The notes under the pieces were generated by a model. That model did not search any database. It had not been told where the DNA came from and saw only the letters and a list, made by a program, of their open reading frames with translations. Both the position numbers and the translations under genes were made by a program. 8,920 nt of DNA, taken from contig DLOL01000017.1 in the NCBI GenBank assembly GCA_002478485.1, forward strand, positions 1 through 8,920, written 5' to 3'. Source of the DNA: Eubacteriaceae bacterium UBA7485. Its GTDB lineage: Bacteria; Bacillota; Clostridia; Eubacteriales; Eubacteriaceae. Of the stretch, positions 1-6,352 are shown piece after piece. How positions within the stretch are numbered: position 1 is the stretch's first letter; every line of letters starts with the position of its first letter.

Positions 1-1
1 A

Positions 2-79
2 CAGGGCGGGGAGGATGTCACTTCTAGACGAACCAGTCTTTTAAGAATTCTGCTCACTGTCTTCGAACAGCGATTTTGA
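2..79 (+). mobile_element. Probable 3' end of an IS200/IS605-family tnpB (partial, truncated)
   Basis: The frame starting at base 2 is open from the window edge to a TGA at 77-79 and begins QGGEDVTSRRTSL. A Gly-Gly-Glu-Asp-Val tail is typical of the C-terminus of TnpB, the RNA-guided endonuclease carried by IS200/IS605 elements. The surrounding DNA (about 10-46) also resembles, from memory, a tail often seen at the right end of Bacillota elements of this family. It can fold as TTCT-AGAC-loop-GTCT-TTTA-AGAA (22-46). In the remembered form the CDS would end in a TAA directly after the Ser-Leu codons; here one additional T (CTTTTAAG rather than CTTTAAG) would shift that stop and extend the frame into the neighbouring gene. 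No GC-rich right-end hairpin follows, so the element appears truncated. Only about 80 bases are visible, so this rests on a short match and recollection. Confidence 0.42.
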
Positions 80-691
80 TAAATGATACAGTTTTCTTAA
101 AGTATTATTAAAATCATCTTCGAGAAAAACGGACTGGTCAACTTTACATCCAGATATTCCAGATTCCGCAAGTCTTCCGAGATTATCTTTTGTAATGTGG
201 CCAGCTGCCAAGACAGGAATATCGACTGCGTCCGTTATCGCTTTAAGCCTTTTAAAGCTGATCGCAGGAGTATTATCCTTTTTTGAATGGCTGAAAACAG
301 GACCGACAGTTAGATAGTCTGCACCATCTTCTGCTGCTCTCACTGCATCTTCTACGGTTTGGACAGATGTCCCTAAAAGCTTTTCTTCTCCGATTATATT
401 TCTGATTTCTGAAAAGTTCATGCCATTTTGCTCTGTATACAGCCCGTCTGCATCTGATTCCGTTACGAGTTCCGGATTATCATAAATAATAAGAGAGGTG
501 CCGAAGTGATCAGTCAGTGGCTTTATCAATCTGATCTCTTCTAAAAAAGCTTGAAAAGACAGATCATTTTCTTTGAGGTGTAAAATTGTGACTCCGCTTT
601 CAAGTGCTTCTTCAACTTGGTTAAGAAAATGATGATCAGGTGCTAACGTTCTCTCTGCAGTAACGGACAGGATAAATTTAGGCTTTTTCAA
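41..691 (-). CDS. ThiE/TenI-like TIM-barrel protein, catalytic residues degenerate
   Basis: A 216-residue protein of the thiamine phosphate synthase/TenI superfamily, cytosolic, predicted (beta/alpha)8 barrel. Superfamily hallmarks seen: SGVTILHLKE (32-41) at the position of the ThiE LREK motif, ADG (81-83), DGADYLTVGPVF (122-133) and the PVLAAG strand followed by HITKDN. Against B. subtilis ThiE from memory, several substrate or Mg2+ residues are changed: LREK reads LKEN (Arg to Lys, Lys to Asn), the Asn-Asp pair reads Tyr70-Asp71, the GQED motif reads EQNG (87-90, Asp lost), and TxTK reads HSKK (135-138). The histidine that TenI uses for aminopyrimidine tautomerisation is Gln111. Enzymatic thiamine phosphate synthase activity is therefore doubtful; a TenI-like or other ligand-binding role is possible. 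The start is TTG, supported by AAAGGAG six bases upstream. No thiamine genes or TPP riboswitch lie nearby. The 3' end abuts a putative insertion-sequence remnant. Confidence 0.8.
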   Translation of the reverse strand: MKKPKFILSVTAERTLAPDHHFLNQVEEALESGVTILHLKENDLSFQAFLEEIRLIKPLTDHFGTSLIIYDNPELVTESDADGLYTEQNGMNFSEIRNIIGEEKLLGTSVQTVEDAVRAAEDGADYLTVGPVFSHSKKDNTPAISFKRLKAITDAVDIPVLAAGHITKDNLGRLAESGISGCKVDQSVFLEDDFNNTLRKLYHLSKSLFEDSEQNS

Positions 692-704
692 TTTCCGCTC
701 CTTT
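692..704 (-). promoter_or_regulatory. Ribosome-binding site that fixes the TTG start of the ThiE-like gene
   Basis: On the minus strand AAAGGAG (704-698) is followed by six bases (CGGAAA) and then TTG at 691-689. The nearest upstream ATG (713-711) is out of frame, so TTG is the best-supported start. Confidence 0.75.
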
Positions 705-882
705 GCGGTACATGTTTTTACTTCTAAGATGAAGGATGAAAAAACAGTAACCTCAAAATCCTGTTAGGTTAAAACTATAATCCAAGAAAGAGATTTAGGG
801 AACCGGATGATTATAAATCCAATTTCTAAAATCCTCGCTCTTTAACCTCTATTGATTTTGAGTTTATCAGAGATTGAAAGAA
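705..882. other. Intergenic region, no gene seen; weak promoter candidate
   Basis: About 180 AT-rich bases separate the hydrolase stop from the ThiE-like gene. On the minus strand there is a perfect TATAAT (815-810), but nothing resembling TTGACA lies 16-18 bases upstream, so it is only a candidate promoter for the ThiE-like gene. Imperfect inverted repeats exist (TAACCT/AGGTTA near 749-772, and AACCTCT/AGAGATT near 844-875), but neither is followed by a T-run, so I do not call a terminator. None of the conserved TPP riboswitch elements (CTGAGA, ACCC...CTGATCTGG-like) is present. Confidence 0.4.
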
Positions 883-1671
883 TTAGAGCTTTAAATCTTT
901 TTCACCACGGACAAAACCGGTGAGAACTGGACTGAGTGCATCGATTGTTTGGACGCTAAATCCATGCTTTTCATCAGGGAGAATGATTAGTTTAGCATCA
1001 GGAAATTCACTTTCTGCACGTCGAGCATACGAAAGGGGTACAAACTCATCTTTATCTCCAATTAGAATTAGAACAGGACCCGGATACTGCTTCATCAGGT
1101 CATACATATGAAGTCCCCAGCACTCTTTCGATAAGGCGACAGACTGAATTCGACCTTTAAAAGGTTCAAGCGGGATGATATTCTCTTCGCTGCCAAATGT
1201 ATTTTTTAGTTTATCCGGAAGCATGAACCCTGGATAGATTAAGATCATGCCAGGGACTTCATTTGGATGAGCTGCCGCATAAATGGTTGTCACCACGCCT
1301 CCGAGACTGGCTCCCATGAGAAAAATCTTTTTTTTGTCGATTCCGTCTAATGTTTCAGTGAATTTATGAACCACACCAAGTTCTTCAAGCTCAAGATGCA
1401 GGGAGTTCATTTCCATTGAGCCTCCGGAAAGGGTATAAGGGGATGAACCGATAAAATCAAATACAAGGCAGGCAATTCCTTCTCGAGCAAAAACTTCTGC
1501 GTAGGGCATTTTTCGATAATAAGCCGATCCAAATCCGTGACAGATAATGACGAGTGGAACGGAAAGATTTTTCTTTGCTGTTTTCGGTAAATATAATAAA
1601 GAGTATAGTTCAGTGGTGATTTCACTGTTCTTAAATGGAATTTTCAATTCTTCTATTGTGTAATCAATCAT
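883..1671 (-). CDS. Alpha/beta hydrolase, cinnamoyl/feruloyl-esterase-like
   Basis: A 262-residue soluble serine hydrolase with no signal peptide. The oxyanion-hole motif is HGFG (45-48), the nucleophile elbow is G120-A-S122-L-G124, and the acid and base are Asp208 (in GDKDEFVP) and His236 (in EKHGF), so the Ser-Asp-His triad is complete. The stretch FDFIGS (71-76) followed by SGGSMEMNS (82-90) corresponds to the DFNGHGDS...MT region of bacterial cinnamoyl/feruloyl esterases such as that of Lactobacillus johnsonii, and the length fits that group. Those enzymes cleave ester bonds of hydroxycinnamates; the actual substrate here cannot be read from sequence, and a general carboxylesterase is equally possible. 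The ATG at 1671 has GGAG eight bases upstream. It is transcribed divergently from the MATE gene 72 bases away and is co-directional with the ThiE-like gene, 191 bases downstream, so a shared transcript is possible but not shown. Confidence 0.88.
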   Translation of the reverse strand: MIDYTIEELKIPFKNSEITTELYSLLYLPKTAKKNLSVPLVIICHGFGSAYYRKMPYAEVFAREGIACLVFDFIGSSPYTLSGGSMEMNSLHLELEELGVVHKFTETLDGIDKKKIFLMGASLGGVVTTIYAAAHPNEVPGMILIYPGFMLPDKLKNTFGSEENIIPLEPFKGRIQSVALSKECWGLHMYDLMKQYPGPVLILIGDKDEFVPLSYARRAESEFPDAKLIILPDEKHGFSVQTIDALSPVLTGFVRGEKDLKL

Positions 1672-1689
1672 CCTGTATTCTCCGGTATT

Positions 1690-1716
1690 GGCCTGTTAGT
1701 ACAGGCTTTTTCTTTT
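1690..1716 (+). terminator. Intrinsic-terminator-like hairpin upstream of the MATE gene
   Basis: On the plus strand GCCTGT (1691-1696), loop TAGT and ACAGGC (1701-1706) form a perfect 6-bp stem, extendable by a G-U pair, followed by TTTTTCTTTT (1707-1716). This is a textbook rho-independent terminator shape, yet it reads towards the MATE start codon at 1744. On the opposite strand the same stem would lie in the hydrolase leader without a U-run. It may be a transcription attenuator for the MATE gene or may stop antisense transcription coming out of the hydrolase gene. Confidence 0.55.
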
Positions 1717-1743
1717 GTATGGCTTTGTGAAAGAGAGGTCTTC

Positions 1744-3063
1744 ATGGAACAGCATCTTCTAAAAAACTATTTTCGCTATACCTTTCATTCTGTTCTGGGG
1801 GTTGTTGGCGCTACTGTATATTATTTGGCAGACGCTATCTTTATCGCACAGGGCGTGGGAGAAAATGGACTAGCCGCTCTCTCAATCGCATTGCCTGTTT
1901 TCGGACTGACTTTCGGATTCGGATATATGATGGCTGGAGGCACATCTGTTCAATATTCTGTTCTGAAGGCCCAGGGAAAGGACGAGGAAGCGGACAAAGT
2001 TTTCAGCAGAGGACTTGGATTTTCCATTCTTGTCTCTGTTCTTATGGCCTTAGCCGGCAGTCTGTTTTCCGTCCCCATCTCTCATATGCTGGGAGCTTCA
2101 GGTGAAGTCTTTGATCCGACTAACGATTATGTTAAAACCGTCTTTATTTTTACCCCGATGTTTGTCCTCAATCTCTACTACATGTTTCTAGTGAGAAATG
2201 ATGGAGCTCCGGCTCTGGTTATGACAGCACAGCTCGTCGGAACCTTCTTCAACATTCTTTTTGATTATCTTCTGGTCTTTCCAATGGGACTCGGAATGAT
2301 TGGAGCCGCTCTCGCAACCTGTTTTTCGCCGATTGTATCTCTGCTTATCATGAGTCTTCACAAACTAAGGAAAAAGAACGGATTTCACCTCATGAAAAAT
2401 GAGTTGCCTGTCTTTAAAGAAATCGGGAGGACCATGAGGCTCGGACTTCCAAACTTCGTAGTTCAGATTGCAGACGGCGCGATTGTATTTCTTTTTAATT
2501 TTGTTTTGATCCGGATATCGGGTGATCAGGCCGTGGCAGCTTACGGCATCATTGCTAACATCGCAATTGTGGTGAATTGCATCTATAATGGAATCGGTCA
2601 GGGATTTCAGCCGATTGCAAGCACGTTGTTTGGAAAGAGGGAATTGAATGGGGTAAAAAAAGTCTTTTCTTACGGACTTATTACAGCGCTTGTTTTTACA
2701 GGACTCTTTCTTTATATCGTATTCGGACATACACATCAGGTTACTGCTGTTTTCATGCAGGGGAATAATCCTGCACTTTATCGCATGACTGCAAACGGCT
2801 TAAAGATCTATGCTTCAGCTTTCCTTTTTGCAGGAATAAACTTGCTTTCCGTTCAACTTCTCAATGCAGTTGAGGAAGCGAAAGAATCCTTTATTATAAC
2901 CCTCCTGAGAGGATTTCTTGTGGTGATTCCGTTTTTGTTTCTATTGTCCAAGTGCTTTGGAATCAACGGTGTATGGATGACTATACCGGCTTCTGAAATG
3001 CTCACAAGTCTTGTGACGATTATTCTGGTTATGCAGGCATTCAGGCGTCTGGGGAAGCTTTAA
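1744..3063 (+). CDS. MATE-family multidrug/cation antiporter
   Basis: A 439-residue integral membrane protein with about 12 predicted hydrophobic segments in two homologous halves, the usual size and layout for MATE exporters, which expel cationic drugs and metabolites by H+ or Na+ antiport. Family signatures: the N-terminal half has LADAIFIAQGVGENGLAALS (28-47), the equivalent of the D-x-x-FIG-x-x-xG-x-x-x-LAA motif, then RNDGAP near 151 and a FFNILFDYLLVFP stretch (loop and helix after TM5). The second half has AAYGIIANI and NGIGQGFQPI (near 280-290), matching the paired motif. It resembles MepA-type Bacillota transporters, but the substrate cannot be predicted. The ATG at 1744 has GAGAGG five bases upstream. 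No convincing promoter lies between it and the divergent hydrolase; the upstream terminator-like hairpin may govern expression. It is convergent with the DMT transporter downstream, and no regulator gene is adjacent. Confidence 0.93.
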   Translation: MEQHLLKNYFRYTFHSVLGVVGATVYYLADAIFIAQGVGENGLAALSIALPVFGLTFGFGYMMAGGTSVQYSVLKAQGKDEEADKVFSRGLGFSILVSVLMALAGSLFSVPISHMLGASGEVFDPTNDYVKTVFIFTPMFVLNLYYMFLVRNDGAPALVMTAQLVGTFFNILFDYLLVFPMGLGMIGAALATCFSPIVSLLIMSLHKLRKKNGFHLMKNELPVFKEIGRTMRLGLPNFVVQIADGAIVFLFNFVLIRISGDQAVAAYGIIANIAIVVNCIYNGIGQGFQPIASTLFGKRELNGVKKVFSYGLITALVFTGLFLYIVFGHTHQVTAVFMQGNNPALYRMTANGLKIYASAFLFAGINLLSVQLLNAVEEAKESFIITLLRGFLVVIPFLFLLSKCFGINGVWMTIPASEMLTSLVTIILVMQAFRRLGKL

Positions 3064-3090
3064 AAACACAATCAAACGAATAAATTATTG

Positions 3091-3139
3091 CAAAACGAAA
3101 CGCTCTAAAGAATGATGACTGTTCTTTAGAGCGTTTCGT
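3091..3139 (-). terminator. 18-bp perfect stem-loop terminator between convergent transporter genes
   Basis: Left arm 3095-3112 and right arm 3122-3139 are exact reverse complements (18 bp, core CGCTCTAAAGAA) around a 9-base loop. Read on the minus strand, the stem follows the DMT transporter stop by 20 bases and is followed by TTTTG, so it is best called that gene's terminator. On the plus strand no T-run follows, but the strong stem probably also shapes the 3' end of the MATE transcript. Confidence 0.75.
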
Positions 3140-3159
3140 AACAATTGAGTTAAAACAGG

Positions 3160-4098
3160 TTAAGAACTTTCTTCCAGATTCGTATCTTCTTCATCTTGGG
3201 CTTCTACAGGATGCGGTCTCAGAAAACTCAATTTTGTTTCCGAGATAATGATCGCCAAGAAAATGAGAATACATCCAGCTGTCATAAGCGGTGAGAAACT
3301 CTCGTGAAGAAAGATCAGTGAAAAAATTGAACCGAACACAGTCTCAAGACACATTAGAATGGCAGCTCGTGTTTCTGTTGTGTACTTTTGGCAGATAGTC
3401 TGAAGCAGGGCACAAATAAAGGTGGACAGGAAGCCGAGATAGACAGCGGAAAGCCATCCTTTCGTCGAAATTCCTTCAAAGCCTGATCCAGTAAAGAAAC
3501 ACATAATGAGGCTACATAAAGCTGCAGTTCCAAGTTGAACAACGGTCAGTACGACAGGATTATACCGAGAGGCGTAAATCCCATTGGCGATGATTTGCGC
3601 AGCAAAGAAAAAAGCGCAGGATACAGTCAGTGCATCACCCTGATTAAAGTTCAAACCTTCTCCCGGATTCAGAGTTAAAAGTCCCATTCCAACAAGCATG
3701 ACAAAGGCTGCAATGAAGTTAAACCGGTCCGGTTCTTTTCTGGTCACGAACCAGTATCCAAACGGAACCAGAACGACATAAATTCCTGTCTCAAAAGCCT
3801 GCCGGCCCGCCCCTATGTACTGAAGACCGGTCATTTGAAGGGAATAAGCAATAAAAAGAAAAATTCCGATAATGATTCCGGCTTTTAACTCCTCTTTTCT
3901 CATTTTTCTAACAGTATTGAAAAAGAAAACAAGAGAAAAAAGAAAGGCGATGGTGAATCGGGCGGCCATCAGACTCATAGGCCGCATTTCTGCTACCGCC
4001 TGTTTTGAGAAAACAAACCCTCCGCCCCAGATCATAGCCACTAGAAGAAGCCCAAGATCAGCGAAGGTCTGCTTTTGTTTTTTTGATAATTTCTTCAT
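3160..4098 (-). CDS. DMT-superfamily transporter, EamA family
   Basis: A 312-residue membrane protein with ten predicted transmembrane helices arranged as two EamA repeats, the standard size for drug/metabolite transporters. The first repeat begins LVAMIWGGGFVFSKQA (19-34), the W-G-x-x-F signature of TM1, and ends TM4-5 with ETGIYVVLVPFGYW. The second repeat ends with CLETVFGSIFSLIFLHES followed by GCILIFLAIIISE, the canonical E-x-x-F/S...E motif of TM9-10. The roughly 25-residue C-terminal tail is polar and very acidic (EAQDEEDTNLEESS) and probably cytoplasmic. EamA proteins export or import amino acids, nucleotides or other small metabolites; the substrate is not deducible. The ATG at 4098 has AAAGGAG nine bases upstream; an ATG four bases before it is out of frame. 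It is divergent from the phosphatase operon and convergent with the MATE gene. Confidence 0.92.
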   Translation of the reverse strand: MKKLSKKQKQTFADLGLLLVAMIWGGGFVFSKQAVAEMRPMSLMAARFTIAFLFSLVFFFNTVRKMRKEELKAGIIIGIFLFIAYSLQMTGLQYIGAGRQAFETGIYVVLVPFGYWFVTRKEPDRFNFIAAFVMLVGMGLLTLNPGEGLNFNQGDALTVSCAFFFAAQIIANGIYASRYNPVVLTVVQLGTAALCSLIMCFFTGSGFEGISTKGWLSAVYLGFLSTFICALLQTICQKYTTETRAAILMCLETVFGSIFSLIFLHESFSPLMTAGCILIFLAIIISETKLSFLRPHPVEAQDEEDTNLEESS

Positions 4099-4204
4099 TC
4101 ATAGACTCTCCTTTAATATCGGCTCTTCTAGTTTAACAAAACTATGCGGATGTGATGAGCATTTTGAGAAAGATCGAGGGAGAAAGCCAGGAAAGCTTCG
4201 CATT

Positions 4205-4220
4205 TGCTATACTAAAATTT
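4205..4220 (+). promoter_or_regulatory. Extended -10 promoter directly before the phosphatase start
   Basis: TGCTATACT (4205-4213) is an extended -10 element (TGn-TATACT). The A of the ATG at 4221 lies seven bases after its last base, about where transcription should begin. No Shine-Dalgarno sequence lies before this ATG, which fits a leaderless or nearly leaderless mRNA. No clear -35 hexamer is seen, as is common for extended -10 promoters. It would be the head promoter of the phoH-era-recO cluster. Confidence 0.45.
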
Positions 4221-4892
4221 ATGAAACTCATCTTAATACGTCATGTTGAAACGTTCGGCAATCTCGAGCACCGATTCAATGGAAAGACAGAATCTCCCTA
4301 TACGGATAGGGGATATAGAGATAAGAACCGGCTGGTTCTGGAAGCTGCAGAGTATCTGAAAGGAGAGGAGAACGTGCTGATTCTCTCTTCTCCTATCCAA
4401 AGGGCCCTGACTATTGCGAAGGAGATTGGAGAGAAAACCTCTTTTCCCGTTCTTCCGGATGATCATCTCAGAGAATTCGATTTTGGGATTTTTGACGGAA
4501 TGACAGCTCAGGAAGCCGAAGCCTGCAATCGCGAAGCTTATATGAAATGGATCTTTGATCATTTGCACGAGAAAATTCCGCAAGGGGATTCTTATGAACA
4601 AAAGTACCTGACTATCAAGGAGTGGCTGGGTACATTACTGGATGAATTCCTTAAGAATAATCAAGAAAATTGTGATGCGATACTGGTAATCGTTGCGCAC
4701 GGAGCGGTTTTGAGAATGTTGCTAACTACACTTTTGGACCTACCAATGGATGCGGGATGGCATCTTGATTTAAAACTTGGCGGAAGCGCAGTTATTGACT
4801 ACGAGGCGGGTTACGGGATCTTAAGGTCTTTAAACGCGCCTTTTCCTAAGGAGGAAGATGGAACTGGATACGTTAAGAAATTTATCCGTTAG
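4221..4892 (+). CDS. Histidine phosphatase superfamily protein (phosphoglycerate-mutase-like)
   Basis: A 223-residue cytosolic protein of the branch-1 histidine phosphatase family, which hydrolyses or transfers phosphate through a phosphohistidine intermediate. It starts MKLILIRHVET, with Arg7 and the nucleophile His8; the usual RHG/RHA is RHV here. Further active-site residues seen are Arg61 in SSPIQRA (56-62), Glu85 in LREFDFG and the second histidine, His160, in VAHG. The substrate is not predictable (phosphoglycerate, alpha-ribazole phosphate and sugar phosphates are all used by relatives). I chose the ATG at 4221 because family members start at the first beta strand; the same frame is open back to a GTG at 4152, but that start lacks a ribosome-binding site and adds residues without family counterpart. 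Its last 35 bases overlap phoH, and the phoH ribosome-binding site lies inside it, suggesting translational coupling. It is the first gene of the plus-strand operon. Confidence 0.87.
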   Translation: MKLILIRHVETFGNLEHRFNGKTESPYTDRGYRDKNRLVLEAAEYLKGEENVLILSSPIQRALTIAKEIGEKTSFPVLPDDHLREFDFGIFDGMTAQEAEACNREAYMKWIFDHLHEKIPQGDSYEQKYLTIKEWLGTLLDEFLKNNQENCDAILVIVAHGAVLRMLLTTLLDLPMDAGWHLDLKLGGSAVIDYEAGYGILRSLNAPFPKEEDGTGYVKKFIR

Positions 4893-5889
4893 AGAAAATG
4901 ACCCCGAAATTCCAGTCCGGGTTTTCGGGCCATACAGCGCTTATGTCAAGCGCATAGAAAATGAATATTCGGTTGACATTACGTTAAGGGGAGATCACTT
5001 CACTATCGAAGGAAAGAAAAAAGACGTGGATGCAGCCCATCATGTACTCTCTCAGCTTGTCGATAAAGCGGAAAGAGATCAGGAAATTACGGAGAATACA
5101 GTAGACTATCTGATTCGAACCGAGGGTACAAGAGAAAGGGCGGATTTTTCTACTCTTGAAGAAAAGGTTTTATGCTATACCACGAAAGGGAAACCGATCC
5201 GCCCGAAAACTTACGGTCAAAAAAAGTACTTAGACGCTTTTGAAAATAACGATATCGTATTTGGAATCGGACCTGCAGGAACCGGGAAAACCTATCTTGC
5301 CATGGCCAAGGCCATCACGTCTTTTAAGAATGATGGGGTTGATCGCCTGATCTTAACAAGACCTGCCGTTGAAGCTGGAGAGAAACTCGGATTTCTTCCC
5401 GGAGATTTGCAGGAAAAGGTTGATCCTTATTTGAGACCTCTTTATGATGCCCTCTACGACATTTTGGGAGCTGAGAATCTTCAGAAGAACATGGAGAAGG
5501 GATTCATCGAAGTGGCGCCTCTTGCCTACATGAGAGGAAGAACGCTGGAGAATGCTTATATTATTCTGGATGAAGCGCAGAATACCACACCAGAACAGAT
5601 GAAGATGTTCCTGACCCGGTTTGGCCAGGGATCCAAGATGATTGTGACTGGGGATGTCACACAAATTGACCTTCCAACCGGAAAAAAATCCGGACTGAAA
5701 GAAGCCAAACGAATCCTGGAAGGCGTGAAGGGAATTAAATTTATCACCTTTGAGCAAAATGATGTTGTGCGAGACAAGCTCGTACTGAGAATCATCGAAG
5801 CTTACGACAAAGATGACCGCAGAAAAGAAATGCTCATCAGAGAAAAGATGGAAAGTTCCGGAAAAGAGGATAGAGATGATCTCGATTGA
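4858..5889 (+). CDS. phoH: PhoH family ATPase (PhoH-like protein)
   Basis: A 343-residue cytosolic P-loop ATPase. The N-terminal ~110 residues include a KH-like segment (VFGPYSAYVKRIENEY, 22-37, and following), then the PhoH ATPase domain: Walker A GPAGTGKT (138-145), the family-specific LTRPAVEAGEKLGFLPG and Walker B IILDEAQN with Asp238-Glu239, followed by TGDVTQIDLP, a sensor-like motif. Length and order fit the Bacillota PhoH/YqfC-neighbour (YbeZ-like) type, which physically or genetically pairs with the endoribonuclease YbeY and is implicated in RNA metabolism. A perfect AAGGAGG (4848-4854) lies three bases before the ATG, within the end of the phosphatase gene. The last 14 bases overlap ybeY. 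The C-terminal tail is short and highly charged (KMESSGKEDRDDLD). Confidence 0.95.
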   Translation: MELDTLRNLSVRENDPEIPVRVFGPYSAYVKRIENEYSVDITLRGDHFTIEGKKKDVDAAHHVLSQLVDKAERDQEITENTVDYLIRTEGTRERADFSTLEEKVLCYTTKGKPIRPKTYGQKKYLDAFENNDIVFGIGPAGTGKTYLAMAKAITSFKNDGVDRLILTRPAVEAGEKLGFLPGDLQEKVDPYLRPLYDALYDILGAENLQKNMEKGFIEVAPLAYMRGRTLENAYIILDEAQNTTPEQMKMFLTRFGQGSKMIVTGDVTQIDLPTGKKSGLKEAKRILEGVKGIKFITFEQNDVVRDKLVLRIIEAYDKDDRRKEMLIREKMESSGKEDRDDLD

Positions 5890-6352
5890 TTATATCAACC
5901 ATACGGAGAAAGAAATCAGTGAAGATCTTCAGGAACGTCTCAAGCGTGCACTGGATGCAGGCCTTGAGCTTGAATCGGTTCACGGTCCAGTAGAGGTTAC
6001 AATAACCTTTGTGAATCCTTCCGAGATTCGTAAAATGAATGATGAGTACCGGGGAGTGGACTCAGTTACAGATGTCCTCTCTTTTCCGGTTTACACCGCT
6101 CTTGAAGAGATTTGGGAATATCCAGAAGAGCTTCCGCTCTTAATCGGAGATATTGTCATCAATCCGGAGAGGGCCTTAGAACAGGCTGAAGAGTTTGGAC
6201 AAAGCCAGGATGATGAAATTGAATACCTCGCGATTCATTCGCTGATGCATCTGCTTGGATATGATCACATGATGGAAGATGAGAAGTCGATTATGCGCGA
6301 TCATGAAAAACAGGTTTTAAGAAAAATCGGCGCAGAGGAGTTTAGAATATGA
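5876..6352 (+). CDS. ybeY: Endoribonuclease YbeY (16S rRNA maturation)
   Basis: A 158-residue cytosolic zinc-dependent endoribonuclease of the UPF0054 family, needed for 16S rRNA 3'-end maturation and ribosome quality control. The zinc site H-x3-H-x5-H is complete: His121, His125 and His131 in AIHSLMHLLGYDH. The upstream conserved segments VDSVTDVLSFP and LIGDIVINPERALEQAEEFG are both present. The frame is open further back to 5813, but the ATG at 5876 is preferred: it gives the family length, begins with the first strand (MISIDY), and has GAGG six bases upstream (5866-5869). The gene begins inside the end of phoH, its usual partner, and its TGA overlaps the next start as ATGA. Confidence 0.95.
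   Translation: MISIDYINHTEKEISEDLQERLKRALDAGLELESVHGPVEVTITFVNPSEIRKMNDEYRGVDSVTDVLSFPVYTALEEIWEYPEELPLLIGDIVINPERALEQAEEFGQSQDDEIEYLAIHSLMHLLGYDHMMEDEKSIMRDHEKQVLRKIGAEEFRI

Noticed and set aside
692..882. TPP riboswitch or terminator ahead of the ThiE-like gene
   Set aside because: None of the conserved TPP-aptamer segments is present, and the small inverted repeats lack T-runs.
4152..4220. Upstream GTG/ATG start for the phosphatase gene
   Set aside because: It adds 23 residues without family counterpart before the RH motif, has no ribosome-binding site, and the segment contains the likely -10 promoter.
5353..5757. Antisense open frames within phoH, MATE, DgkA and other genes
   Set aside because: They lie opposite well-conserved coding regions, lack recognisable domains or ribosome-binding sites, and look like by-products of codon use.
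5813..5875. Upstream start for YbeY
   Set aside because: The 21 extra residues fall inside the phoH coding end, have no clear ribosome-binding site, and exceed the family length; the ATG at 5876 has one.
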